Shown: positions 18,110 to 26,478, counted from the stretch's first letter. The stretch: DNA of 40,230 nt from Bacillota bacterium (GCA_021797775.1 JAJZZC010000020.1:1-40230), one strand, 5' to 3'. The notes: a model not told the origin generated them from the sequence alone. Program-made: numbers and translations.

Positions 18110-18146
18110 GGCCGGTCGTCAGGCGCCATGGCGAACCGGCCTTTTT
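18110..18146 (+). terminator. Intrinsic terminator closing the housekeeping block
   Basis: GGCCGGT (18110-18116) pairs with ACCGGCC (18135-18141), followed by five Ts. It lies 37 bases past the glycosyltransferase stop and is the clearest intrinsic terminator in the window. Confidence 0.8.
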
Positions 18147-18632
18147 CATCCTGTTTCGGCGAGTTCGGGTGCCAAAATGGTGCCAAAGTCGATGGCTGAA
18201 CCGCCCACTCGCAGATGACGTTTCGGGCCCGTGCGGCGCCATGTGGAGGCACCTGATGAGTGGCGCCCACCAACGGCGCGTACCAACGGCCACTTTGGAA
18301 CCGGCGAGCGAACTCCACCCACGTGCGTGGGTAATCTGGCCCCGCGACCACGGCTTCTTCCGGCGCCTGCTCGCGATCTCCGTCAGCCACCCCTGCATCT
18401 TGGGCCAGGAGGAGCTAACCGTCTACCCCCCTGTCCCTTTTCTTCCGTGGATGTAGCCGGGGGCTGGGTACTACTGACCACGCGGAAGGAGAGCGAGCGC
18501 GGAGGTGGCTGATCACGGTGAGTGAGATCGGAAGGTGGCAGATGGGCCAGGTGGAACGGGGGCGGCGCGGTAGAGGTAGCAGCGTTGCGGCATGTGGTGA
18601 GGGACCCGGCGGGCTCGGGTCTCCGGCGGAGG
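18147..18632 (+). other. Gene-free stretch after the terminator
   Basis: No credible gene. It marks the left edge of a region of gene fragments that reaches to 27.36 kb. The left end of the decayed insertion sequence probably lies within 18450-18632, but I could not identify its inverted repeat. Confidence 0.35.
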
Positions 18633-18935
18633 ATGAGCGGCGGTATCGGACGATCTATGACACCTTGCGAGATCACTTGGACGAGAAGGGCCGACGGCTC
18701 TTGGGCGCCGCGATGGTCCGTCCTTGCCCCATGGTGGGCCGGCCGTGGTTGCGGCGATGACCAGGTTGGCGCTGGACACCCGGGCGTCGGCGCCCAGCAA
18801 CTGCGTGGCGAGCGTCCGCTGGATGACGAGCGGGTGCGCGGCCCTGGTGGCGGACGCAAGCCGATCTCCGAGGTTCACCCGGAGGTGGAGCAGCCCTTGG
18901 TGGCGTTGGTGGCGAAGGACACTAACAGGACCCCA
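18633..18935 (+). pseudogene. ISAzo13-like transposase, N-terminal half, frameshifted
   Basis: Transposase remnant. One frame reads DERRYRTIYDTLRDHLDEKG and GRRLLGAAMV; a second gives GGPAVVAAMTRLALDT; a third gives ERVRGPGGGRKPISEVHPE and LVALVAKDT. In order these match the start of ISAzo13-family transposases (HLDER-RRLWAA, GGI-AVARATG, RVRRPGGGRK, LVDPDT). At least two frameshifts separate the pieces, and the DDE catalytic part is missing here. The next segment of the same family appears at 25263-25350. Confidence 0.65.
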
Positions 18936-19039
18936 GCGACATCCCAGTCACCCGGGAAGAGCGCGACCAAGTGCTGCGGGACCTGCAGACGGCTCTGCCT
19001 GTCTGGACCTGATGCGGCTCTTCGCCGTCTGGGTGCAGT

Positions 19040-19174
19040 GCCTCTACCCGGTCGGGGACCGCCCCGCCATATCCTGCTGGCGGCGACAGCCCTGGAGTAT
19101 GGGCTACGGTCTTGACCCGCAACACGCGGCACTTCAATCGCATCCCAGGACTGCAGTTGTACACCGCCCCGTGA
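19040..19174 (+). pseudogene. VapC-type PIN toxin, C-terminal remnant
   Basis: One frame gives HILLAATALEYGLRS and the next gives LTRNTRHFNRIPGLQLY then a stop at 19172-19174. Together they match the end of VapC toxins (IAATALEHGLTLVTRNTRHF, R-I-P-G-L), with the acidic residues of the PIN active site mostly lost upstream. A one-base shift near 19110 separates the halves. No intact antitoxin is adjacent. Confidence 0.6.
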
Positions 19175-19244
19175 ATCTTCACCCCGCCGTGCACAGCTTC
19201 ACCCAGGCCTGCATCTAGCCCTGTCGCCTACCTGTACGCCGCCA

Positions 19245-19545
19245 TCAACTGGCCCCGTTCTCCCCGTCACCGCGGGTCGGCATACCGCGCTTGGCGCGGC
19301 CGGGGTAGCGCTGCAGGTCGCGCCAGGCCAGGCGCAGGGCGGCTGGGTCGCTGGCCCGCAGCCGCTCCAAGGCCAGGCCGCACCACGTCGCTGGCCTGGA
19401 GGGCGCAGTCCTCCAGTTGCGCCTGAAGCGCCACCTGCCGCGCCCAGCGATACTGCTCCGGCGTGACGAACACCGTGACCCGGCGGTACCGCTCCGCCGC
19501 CGGCGGCGTCTTTGCGGGCGCCGCGCCAGCGGGCGCCGCTGCCAC
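19245..19545 (-). pseudogene. Small ribbon-helix-helix-like protein, one frameshift
   Basis: From GTG 19545 the protein reads ERYRRVTVFVTPEQYRW, then QLEDCALQASDVVR. A single extra G near 19378 moves the frame to LALERLRASDPAALRLAW, which continues to the stop at 19245. Joined, it is about 100 aa with an ASDVVRLALERL segment typical of ribbon-helix-helix-type antitoxin or repressor proteins. It is either a pseudogene or carries a base-call error. A related fragment lies at 38418-38555. Confidence 0.6.
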
Positions 19546-19699
19546 GGCCGGGGTGGGCGGCCGTGCAATGGGGCCCGCCGCGGCGTTGCTCGCTGCGGCG
19601 GGCAGCGGGAGCGTCCCCCAGCCCCTGCCGCCCGCGCAAGGCCACCAGCCGGCCTGTGGGCCGGAGCCGATTCACTGCGCGTTCTCCATGGGGACCGAC

Positions 19700-20767
19700 T
19701 CACCGGGTCGGCTGTGGGCGCGCGTGACGGCGCAGGGCCGAATGGACGTCGTAGGCATGGCGCAGAAAGCCGAGGTTGATCGGGTGCTCCTGATCCACGT
19801 ACACGCGTGCTCTCCCGGCGAGGACGCCCGCGGCGAAGAAGACCCACCAGTCGTAGAGTTCGGCGCCGGAGGCAAACCGCCGCCAGAGTCCTGGGCCGCT
19901 GTCGGGCCGGTGGCGCCCGGCCTGTGCTCCGGCTGGCCAGAGGCTGTGCAGGACCACCTCACCGAAGTAGTCCTCAAAGCTCAGGCCCGTGCGGCCGATG
20001 GCCGTGGCGCGGTATGCACCGGGCTCCGAAGCGGCGAGGTCCGGTTCGGTCCGCAGTTCGGCCAAGAGACGGGGCAAGACCGCCGGCTGGTGCAGGCAGT
20101 GCATCAACTCGTGCAGGAACGATGGCAGCAGCGCCTCGAACTGCCGCGGCCGCATCCCGGAGCACTCGAAGGTCATGCCACCGGGCCCGGTGAGCATCGG
20201 GCCGTTGCCGCCGTGCCACCCCTCCGCGGACGCCAGCAGAACCACCTCCACCCGGTGGGCACGGGTGTCCATGCCGAAGAAGCGGTCCGTCGCCGCGGCG
20301 GCCTCCGCGAGCCATTCCGGCCCGGTCCCCGTCAGGGCCAGGGCGTGGGCACGCAGCCGGGGTTCCGCCTCCGTCCAGAGCCGGTCGAATCGGGGGGTGA
20401 AGGCGGCGACGGCCTCTGCCCACGCCTCGTAGTCCGCCGGCATCCAGACCCCGATTGCGGCACGAGCTGCCTCATCAGGACCGCCGCGTGGCAGGACGGC
20501 TGCGAGCAGGGCGGCGCCGTCGGATTCGCCGTCCCCCCGTTGCAGCACGGGACGGAGCCGGTCGGCCGCCGCGTGCTCGCGCGGCGTGAGCGCCCCAAAG
20601 CGCTCTGTCCACTCCGAGGCGTAGTTCGCGTGGGCGATGCCGTCGTGCCAGCGGCTGAAGGTCTGGGTGAAGTAGGCGAGATTGGCCCAGCGGCTCACCA
20701 CCGGCTCCCGGGCGAACAGCCCACTTCCCTCCCGTGGACGCGATCGGGTCCGGTCGTGTACAGCCAC
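19700..20767 (-). CDS. HExxH putative metallopeptidase-like protein
   Basis: A 355-aa intact frame. A zincin-type motif, HELMH, is at residues 219-223 inside LPSFLHELMHCLHQPAV, with a downstream acidic stretch (LSFEDYFGEVV) that could supply the third zinc ligand. The N-terminal half has the aromatic run LAYFTQTFSRWHDG and Ala-rich helices. No signal peptide or membrane segment, so it is probably cytoplasmic. I do not recognise a named family. It follows the GNAT gene on the same strand with an 80-base gap. The GTG start at 20767 is the longest option; a later start near residue 24 is possible. Confidence 0.65.
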   Translation of the reverse strand: MAVHDRTRSRPREGSGLFAREPVVSRWANLAYFTQTFSRWHDGIAHANYASEWTERFGALTPREHAAADRLRPVLQRGDGESDGAALLAAVLPRGGPDEAARAAIGVWMPADYEAWAEAVAAFTPRFDRLWTEAEPRLRAHALALTGTGPEWLAEAAAATDRFFGMDTRAHRVEVVLLASAEGWHGGNGPMLTGPGGMTFECSGMRPRQFEALLPSFLHELMHCLHQPAVLPRLLAELRTEPDLAASEPGAYRATAIGRTGLSFEDYFGEVVLHSLWPAGAQAGRHRPDSGPGLWRRFASGAELYDWWVFFAAGVLAGRARVYVDQEHPINLGFLRHAYDVHSALRRHARPQPTR

Positions 20768-20847
20768 AGCGCGGTGTTGGACGGAAGCCGCAACGCGGGA
20801 GAGGGGCCCACGCGCTCAGGGCGCCGACGCATCCCGCAGGGCGCACG

Positions 20848-21318
20848 TCATGCGCAGGCGTGGCCGGGGATCTTGCTCGGACCCGTCGTGCCCCACTCGC
20901 GCGCCGCCACGACAAACCCGTTGCGCTCGTAGCAGCGCCGCGCCCTGCCGTTGCCGGCGTCCGTCCACAGCGCGACGAGCGGGAACCCCTGTCCAGCCAG
21001 CCACCCCTTGACCCAACGGATGGCGGCGGACGCATACCCCATCCCCCATGCTTCAGGGACTACGGCCAGCATCTTGATCCAGGCCATGCCCTCGGCGGAA
21101 CGAAGGCCGTTGACCCCGATCCAGCCCACCCTGCCACCGCCTGCCGTGGTCCAGATCACGAAGTCCTCTTCATCTGGGTCTTCGCGCCACGTGGCGATCG
21201 CGTTCCGCCAGGTGCACAGGGTTGTGGGCATCTCCAGCAGCGCCGCCAGCACGGCCGGATCGTTCATCAACCGATGCAGGATGGGCGCGTCCGCCAAGGT
21301 GACCGGCGCCACGAGCAC
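20848..21318 (-). CDS. GNAT-family N-acetyltransferase
   Basis: A 156-aa acetyl-CoA-dependent acyltransferase of unknown substrate. The GNAT fold is visible: an N-terminal VTLADAPILHRLM strand-helix, FVIWTTAGGGRVGWIGV, the acetyl-CoA loop region AVVPEAWGMGYASAAIRW (a G-x-G-x-A variant of the canonical motif), and the C-terminal RRCYERNGFV signature. GTG 21318 has AAAGGACGG about ten bases upstream. It sits between a methyltransferase remnant and the HExxH gene on the minus strand. Confidence 0.8.
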   Translation of the reverse strand: MLVAPVTLADAPILHRLMNDPAVLAALLEMPTTLCTWRNAIATWREDPDEEDFVIWTTAGGGRVGWIGVNGLRSAEGMAWIKMLAVVPEAWGMGYASAAIRWVKGWLAGQGFPLVALWTDAGNGRARRCYERNGFVVAAREWGTTGPSKIPGHACA

Positions 21319-21364
21319 GTCGCCGCCGTCCTTTCTGGCCGCGCCCCTCCCGTGGTGTTGCGCG

Positions 21365-21679
21365 TCACGGCCTGCGCACCTTCACATACTCCCAGCGGAT
21401 GTGCAGCGTGATGCCGTACCGTGCCGCCTCCGTGGGCACGCCGCCTTCGTCCGGCACCAGCGCGCGGCCGCCTTGGATCTCCTGGCGAACGATCTCCAGA
21501 CCGGCGCGGCGCGCGCGGTCGGCGAACGGGACGCCCAGGAGCGGAAACCGGGCCTCCCACTCTCGCCGTTGCGGTTCGGCTAGGTGCGCCCAGTCCGTGG
21601 AGTCGTGCAGCCCTTCGTGCGCGAAGAGCAGGCCGCCCGGGCGCAGAGCCTCGGCCATGCGGCACACGGCGTCCTGCTC
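21365..21679 (-). pseudogene. Methyltransferase C-terminal remnant
   Basis: About 104 residues from EQDAVCRMAEALRPGGLLFA to a stop at 21365, including DRARRAGLEIVRQEI and a C-terminal RWEYVKVRRP. ALRPGGLLF is the post-motif III strand of class I SAM-dependent methyltransferases. No SAM-binding motif I lies upstream; instead the sequence changes at about 21680 into an MBL-fold fragment on the other strand. This is a truncated gene at a recombination junction. Confidence 0.55.
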
Positions 21680-21835
21680 GGGGGCGCATCCGAGGTCGGT
21701 GCCAGTTCGTGGTGGTCGAGGCCGATGGCCGCCGCGTGCTGCTCGACGCCGCTGTTGCGCGGCTGAACGCGCCCGATCCCCTGCCCGACCTGCGGCACCT
21801 ACAGGAGATTGGCGGGATCGACGCCGTCGTCCCCC
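21672..21835 (+). pseudogene. MBL beta-CASP hydrolase, N-terminal remnant
   Basis: One frame gives LLGGASEVGAS and, after a one-base shift near 21703, FVVVEADGRRVLLDAAVARL, then DPLPDLRHLQEIGGIDAVV. This matches the first strands of metallo-beta-lactamase/beta-CASP hydrolases (LGGA-EVGASCFLVE-DGRRVLLDAG and IDAVVLTH). It stops just before the HxHxDH metal motif. The fragment is upstream of, and in frame with, the SEC-C gene but is not part of it. Confidence 0.55.
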
Positions 21836-21900
21836 CGTCGTCCCCTCGGCCAAAGGGATGTGGCAGCCGTCTCCGCGAAGTCCCCCGGGGGGTGACCGCC

Positions 21901-23577
21901 ATGTTCGGAGCGTTGACGGAGGAAGAGCGGGCGTTGGTGCGCCGCTTGCCCCGTGCCCCTACGTGCCTCCGGCCGACCCAGGTCGCGGCGTGGCGGGCCC
22001 TGGGTCTCCGTGGCTGGCTGGTGCTCGTCGGGCAAGTGCGACTGGCCCTGCTGCCGGGCGAGGAGCGGGCGGCGGCGCAGCCCTGGCGGAACGGGCGGAG
22101 GGTCGCGCTGACAGCGGTGCGCCGGGCGCGCGCGCCCGACCGGGCCGGCAGGGTCGACGGCGCCCTTGTGCTGCTGGCGGCATGGGATGCCGACCGGGCC
22201 GTCCAGGAAGTCGGGCCGCTCGCGGCGCGGCTGTCCGGCGCCCGCCGAACCCTCATGGCCGCGGGCCCCGTGCTCGTGCGGGTGGCGGCGCGCACGCTGG
22301 TCGATCGGACGTGCGACCGCGAGGAACGATTGGGTGCCGTCGGGGTGCTCGCTGCCGTGGGGAACGAGCGGCCGGAATTGCGGGACGCCTGCGTGGCTGC
22401 GCTCGGCGCCGCGCTCGCACCCGAGGCCACGGCCGCCGTGGAAGACGAGTACGTGGCGGCCTACGCGGCGCAAGGGCTGCTGGTGATGCAGGCCCGCGAG
22501 GCGTTGGCCGCGCTGCGTGCCGCCTTCGCCCGGGATGCCGTGAGTCCAGACATTGTGAGCGTGCGCGATCTCGCGGCGACCTTCGGGCCCGGGGCTGCCG
22601 ACGGGCTGCCGCAACAGCCGAGCCCTGGGCTGGTGCTGCTCTGCAGCGTCTGCGGCCGGGTGCGCCGGCATGCCGTCCGGCAGGTTGCGCTGGCCGCCAA
22701 TCTGACGGTGCCCACGCGGGACCCAGCCGGGTCGCGGCCGGCACGCATGCGCTATCCAGATGCTGTGGGGGCAGCCGAACGCGCCGCGTTGGAGGAGACG
22801 TGGTCGGAGTCGGCCGAAGCCGCCGAGAGGGCCGAGGCCCTGCGGTACGGGCCGTTCCTCCTGCCGGAGCCGGTCGTATGCCCGCATTGCGGAGCCGAAA
22901 ACCGCTACCGGGTGTGCGAGGCTACGCTCTCGGATTTGGAGTCGGCCGGAGGGACAGGGGAGAGGCCACGACCGCTGACCCGCAACGCCAGAGTCGCGTC
23001 CGGGGTGGGCCAAGCGCACCCGGCCGTCGTCGCCCTGCGGTACGGACGCATAGCCGACGCCCACCCGGAACGGCCCGACTGGCGGCTGCGGCAGGCACGC
23101 AGCCTGCGGATCGCCGGGCGTTGGGCCCAGGCGGCGGAAGCTATGGAGACACTTCTGCGCGACTATCCTGTGGCGCCGGCTGAAGCCCTGCTGGAGGCGG
23201 CCCACTCGCTGGCCTTCCTGGCGACGGCCCTCAGGGACGCGGAGACGCTGCGGCGCGCGGCACGTCAGGGTTTGTCCCTTGCCAGGGGTCCGGCCGCGGG
23301 GGAGCCAGACGCTGCCGACTGTGCCGAGGACCTGGACAAACTCCTCGCGGCGCTGCCGGCAGAGCCGGGGGAGGTCCCTGTGGCGCTCCAGGAGGCGTCC
23401 GCGCTGCGCCTGATCGCGTCCGCAGGGTTGGATCCCGACGGTCGGGGCGAACGAACGAGCGCGCCTGGGGCGGGCAGAGGGGATGCCTTGGTGGCGACGC
23501 CGAGGCCGCGAGCACCGCGCAACGGCCCGTGCCCCTGCGGCAGCGGCCGGAAGTACAAGATGTGTTGCGGGAGGTAG
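21901..23577 (+). CDS. SEC-C motif protein with split zinc ribbon and TPR-like region
   Basis: A 558-aa protein of unknown function. An N-terminal Ala/Leu-rich helical region (about 1-240, HEAT-like) leads to two CxxC knuckles, CSVC at 248-251 and CPHC at 327-330, that could form one zinc ribbon around a helical insert. A TPR-like section follows, and the protein ends in PRNGPCPCGSGRKYKMCCG, a perfect SEC-C zinc-binding motif as on SecA. SEC-C tails usually bind ribosomes or protein partners. ATG 21901 is chosen with a G-rich site upstream; GTG 21892 is possible. The frame upstream is open only because of the MBL remnant. Confidence 0.75.
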   Translation: MFGALTEEERALVRRLPRAPTCLRPTQVAAWRALGLRGWLVLVGQVRLALLPGEERAAAQPWRNGRRVALTAVRRARAPDRAGRVDGALVLLAAWDADRAVQEVGPLAARLSGARRTLMAAGPVLVRVAARTLVDRTCDREERLGAVGVLAAVGNERPELRDACVAALGAALAPEATAAVEDEYVAAYAAQGLLVMQAREALAALRAAFARDAVSPDIVSVRDLAATFGPGAADGLPQQPSPGLVLLCSVCGRVRRHAVRQVALAANLTVPTRDPAGSRPARMRYPDAVGAAERAALEETWSESAEAAERAEALRYGPFLLPEPVVCPHCGAENRYRVCEATLSDLESAGGTGERPRPLTRNARVASGVGQAHPAVVALRYGRIADAHPERPDWRLRQARSLRIAGRWAQAAEAMETLLRDYPVAPAEALLEAAHSLAFLATALRDAETLRRAARQGLSLARGPAAGEPDAADCAEDLDKLLAALPAEPGEVPVALQEASALRLIASAGLDPDGRGERTSAPGAGRGDALVATPRPRAPRNGPCPCGSGRKYKMCCGR

Positions 23578-23643
23578 AGCAGGGACATCTACGTGAGGCA
23601 CGAGTGTCCGTCACTGGGCTAGCGGCAAGCGGGGGATGCGGAC

Positions 23644-23805
23644 TACGACGCACTGGTATCTCCAGCCGAGATCGAGTCGTACATGGAGCGCTTCCGCCCA
23701 GTATTTCGCCGTCGGGACACCCTGCGACAGGCAGAGCGGTACCTGGCCGGTCTCCTCAGCGACCTAGGGTGGAAGAACGGACAGACCATGGAGGCCGGAG
23801 TGCCT
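23644..23805 (+). pseudogene. IS701-like transposase, N-terminal fragment
   Basis: The translation SPAEIESYMERFRPVFRRRD, followed by ERYLAGLLSDLGWKNGQTM, matches the conserved start of IS701-family transposases (F-RRDTR-H-RYV-GLLSDL-RKN-E-IA). The homology ends abruptly near 23805, and no DDE residues are present. Confidence 0.5.
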
Positions 23806-23835
23806 GGTGCAACGCAGCACGGTATCCCCTGCGCT

Positions 23836-23871
23836 GCGGGTGGCAGGCCCTCTCAAGGGCCTGCCACCCGC
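23836..23871. terminator. Perfect 15-bp hairpin
   Basis: GCGGGTGGCAGGCCC (23836-23850) and its exact complement (23857-23871) flank the loop TCTCAA. On the plus strand it is followed by CTTCCTC, on the minus strand by AGCGCA. Its strength and position past the IS701 remnant and the S41 remnant suggest a bidirectional terminator. Confidence 0.55.
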
Positions 23872-23985
23872 CTTCCTCGCCCTGGCCGCCGCCGCGTTCG
23901 TGACTTTCGTGACTTTACGGTACCGGGCGCGGGCGGATGGTGGCACGCGTTCTGGACGGCGGCGGGGCCTCCCGCAAATGGGTCG

Positions 23986-24381
23986 TCACGTTGGTGGGGG
24001 AGCGCATCGCCAACCGCATCCTTCACGTGGCGACGACGAAGCTCCGCCCGGCCCGACCGGCGTACGGGCGTGACGCAACCCTTCCCTGCCGAGCGTCTGA
24101 CGGCGCGGCGGCCCTCCACCCAGCCCAGGCGTACATCCGCGCGCGCCGGTGCACGGCCAGAACAGCCGGATGTGGCTGTCCTGCAGACGCAGCGCCAACT
24201 CTTCGAGGATCGGAAACGCCGCGGACAGGTCACCTGCGGCATGCACGTGGGGCAGGAACTCGTCCCGCCAGCGGTCGCCGTGAGCACCGACATATTCGAG
24301 CATCGGATAGTGTTCGGGGAGCGCCGTCCCGAGTTGGTCCAGGGCCTCTTCGGGGGCGGTACCGGACATCACCACGCACAT
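23986..24381 (-). pseudogene. S41-family peptidase, N-terminal remnant
   Basis: From ATG 24381 the frame gives APEEALDQLGTALPEHYPML, then ILEELALRLQDSHIRLFWP, matching the N-terminal helical domain of S41 (tail-specific/tricorn-like) peptidases, where L-D-x-H-x precedes the PDZ-like part. After about residue 78 it degenerates, and pieces of similarity appear in other frames. The Ser-Lys active site is absent. It begins five bases after the M1-like remnant. Confidence 0.5.
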
Positions 24382-24385
24382 CCGT

Positions 24386-24970
24386 TCATGTCTGTCGTTC
24401 GGGCGACCCGCAACGGGCGCCCCACGCGTGGACGACTTCCGCGATCGGGCGCTGCGCGGCGTCTCCAAGCGGTGGGGGACCCGCGATCTCGAACCATTCC
24501 TCCAGGAAGCGGTCGCCGTCGAAGCTGCCACGCTGCCTCGTCCACCCGCGCACGTGTGCGCAGAAGTCCGCTGCCGTCCTGAGTGCGGTGTCGCTGGAAT
24601 GGATCCAGCCGCGGAGCAGGTCCCACATCCCCTCGTCGCCGACGCAAGCGTTGAGCACCGTCGGCGCGAGCGGTCCCTTAATCCGGGCCACGCCGTCCAG
24701 TTGATCGGGGTGCTCGGCGGACCTGGCGAGCGGCACCCGTGCCGCCTCTGGATGGGCGAGCAGCCACCGGCGTTGGTAGTCCGTCGCCTTCCAGCGAGCC
24801 TCCTGGCCGAACCGTTCGCCCTCGAGCCGAGCCTGCAGGTAGTGGGCCACGCCCTCGTCGCAGAAGCGATTGGGATCTGTGCTCGGCGTCCATTGATGTG
24901 AGACCTCGTGGGCCACCTCGGCGAAGAGGTGCCTCGGGTCGTCTCGGTAGATCGAAGAGCGCCTCGCGAG
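24386..24970 (-). pseudogene. M1-like zinc peptidase remnant
   Basis: About 195 residues with HEVSHQW followed 13 residues later by DEGVAHYLQ, the HExxH...E pattern of M1/gluzincin peptidases, with an unusually short spacing. The region upstream of the zinc motif is missing because the frame joins a methyltransferase fragment near 24960. The C-terminal helical part continues to a stop at 24386. It may still be a translated ORF but is not a complete enzyme. Confidence 0.5.
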
Positions 24971-25095
24971 TGAAGAGGAACCCGCCTGGCCGCAGAGCGT
25001 CGCGCATGCGCAGGAGGGCCTCGTGCAGGGGATTGGAACCTGCGTGATGCTCGCTCAGGAACGCGACGTTGCCGAATCCTCCATAAGCTTGAGAC
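24957..25095 (-). pseudogene. Methyltransferase C-terminal fragment
   Basis: One frame reads AYGGFGNVAFLSEHH, then LLRMRDALRPGGFLFTREAL. It is the late class I methyltransferase strand-helix, closely resembling the fragment at 21365-21679 (RMAEALRPGGLLFAHEGL). No motif I is attached. The minus-strand stretch at 25096-25278 is also open (ISPGLLALWRGTLAGLGEAR), but I cannot assign it. Confidence 0.45.
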
Positions 25096-25262
25096 GGCGG
25101 CCAAGCAACCGGGGCAGAGAACCTGCTGTGTCGCGTCGAAGGCGGCGAAGCAGAGGTCGCGTGCCTCTCCCAGCCCCGCCAGCGTGCCGCGCCACAGGGC
25201 CAACAGCCCCGGCGAGATGTCGTTAACGGCAGAGGCGGCCGAGATCATCGCACTGTGCCGTC

Positions 25263-25350
25263 TTGACACGTCAGTCACGCCACGGACTGTTGCACGATCT
25301 GGGCTTCAGCCTCCAAGCCAACCGCAAACTGCGGGACGCAACCAGTCGAA
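25263..25350 (+). pseudogene. ISAzo13-like transposase, internal fragment
   Basis: RHGLLHDLGFSLQANRKLRD is the highly conserved ISAzo13-family block (LLH-LGYSLQANRKT-EG-SHPDRDAQF). Only about 29 residues are preserved. In family order this piece follows directly after the segment found at 18633-18935, 6.3 kb away. Confidence 0.65.
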
Positions 25351-25437
25351 CCGGGGGCCGCAGGATGGTGGCAAGCGCGGGCGCTCCCGCCGGAGCGGTG
25401 GGGATACATACCCCGATGCCGCCGCGTCTACTGGCAC

Positions 25438-25821
25438 GTGCCCGCCGAGCGCACGCTAGGCCCAGTTATTGTCATACGGCAGACTTCGGGGACACTCGCC
25501 CCGGCGTGGCTGGAGGCGGTGGGCATCGCGGCGGGCGCCGTCTTCTGCGCCGTGGATCCGTGGGGCCACCTCGCCACGGGGCGGCTGACCGATAGGACGG
25601 TCGCCCGCGCCGTGCAGCGGTGTGCGGGGGATGCGGGAATGGATCCGACGCAGTATGCTGGGCACAGCCTGCGGGCCGGGCTGGCGACCGCAGCGGCCCA
25701 TGCTGGCGTCAGCGAGCGGGTCATCATGGCGCAGACCCAGCACAAGAGCACGGAGATGTGCCGATACATCCGCGAGGGGTCGCTGTTCCGGGAGAACGCG
25801 GCCGCCGAGGTCGGTCTGTAG
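25438..25821 (+). pseudogene. Tyrosine recombinase/integrase, C-terminal catalytic part
   Basis: 127 residues that end normally. Active-site elements visible are AGHSLRAGLATAAA (H-x-x-R), the following QTQHKSTEM block, and RYIREGSLFRENAA, carrying the nucleophile Tyr in the usual integrase context. The N-terminal core-binding domain and the first catalytic Arg are missing, because the sequence upstream is transposase-derived. It is a truncated integrase and cannot be active alone. It lies next to the low-GC PaREP1/HEPN-like pair and may be what remains of the element that brought it. Confidence 0.7.
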
Positions 25822-25855
25822 GTAAACGTTTGAATCAGCAACGGAGGGCTCCGGC

Positions 25856-26080
25856 GTGAAACTGGATGCAGACGTTGCGACCAGCACCGCACTGCAGTAT
25901 TTGTCTACGGCGGGCTACCGGGGGGAATGGATCAAAGCCCACCGCTGCGAGTACGATGATAGACTCCATACGTGGTCGGTCATCGTCGATGTGGGGGTCA
26001 TGAGGTATGACTTTCGCAAAGTGCTGGTCGACGATGACAGCGGAAAAGTAGTTGGAATGGACAAGGTTGAGCAACGATGA
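25856..26080 (+). CDS. Small protein, partner of the PaREP1/HEPN-like gene
   Basis: A 74-aa protein from GTG 25856 with GGAGGG upstream. It has a compact alternating helix-strand pattern: TSTALQYLSTAGYRGEW, then WSVIVDVGVMRYDFRKVLVD and DDSGKVVGMDKVE. I do not recognise the family. Its stop overlaps the ATG of the next gene by four bases, so the two are coupled. Base composition here is near 50% GC, far below the neighbours, which points to recent transfer. It may be an antitoxin or accessory protein. Confidence 0.7.
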   Translation: MKLDADVATSTALQYLSTAGYRGEWIKAHRCEYDDRLHTWSVIVDVGVMRYDFRKVLVDDDSGKVVGMDKVEQR

Positions 26081-26478
26081 GCCCGAGGGCTGTTGTTGCT
26101 CACTATATGCAACTCAGGGATCGCTATTGGCAAAATGCGCACAAGATGCTAGCAGTCGGCGAGTATTCGAAGGCAAGCGAGATGCTGTATGGGGCCACGG
26201 TCGAATCTATCAAGGCTTACGCTTTGGCCACGAAGGGCGCTCGCTTGTCGACGCACGTGGAGGTTCGCGCGTTCATGCGAGAAGCAAGCAAAGAAATCGG
26301 TGACGACGGTTATTACAGCAAGGCCTTTTCAAAAGCGGAGCACCTTCATGCCGACTTCTTTGAAGGGCTCATGACCGCAGAGGAAGTCCAGGGTCATTTA
26401 GAAGCCACAAGAGAGTTGTTGGCGAAACTTGAGAGTGACTGTCGGGCGGCCGTATCAACCGACGAAAAGGAAGAATGA
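26077..26478 (+). CDS. PaREP1/HEPN-like helical protein
   Basis: A 133-aa all-helical protein. The pattern GEYSKASEMLYGATVESIKA, then STHVEVRAFM, and a C-terminal HADFFEGLMTAEEVQGHLEA resembles PaREP1-type proteins, which belong to the wider HEPN superfamily. The RNase motif R-x4-6-H of toxic HEPNs is not evident, so it may be a nucleotide- or RNA-binding member, or part of a toxin-antitoxin-like pair with the preceding gene. Low GC, with a four-base overlap with its partner. Confidence 0.65.
   Translation: MSPRAVVAHYMQLRDRYWQNAHKMLAVGEYSKASEMLYGATVESIKAYALATKGARLSTHVEVRAFMREASKEIGDDGYYSKAFSKAEHLHADFFEGLMTAEEVQGHLEATRELLAKLESDCRAAVSTDEKEE

Noticed and set aside
18144..18185. Minus-strand FGTILAPELAETG then a stop looks like an integrase C-terminus.
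   Set aside because: Only about 13 residues fit. The frame upstream shows no recombinase motifs, and part of it overlaps the terminator.
23986..25278. A 430-codon minus-strand open frame.
   Set aside because: Recognisable similarity (methyltransferase, M1-like, S41) falls in different frames along it, so the long frame is a GC artefact except for its S41 end.
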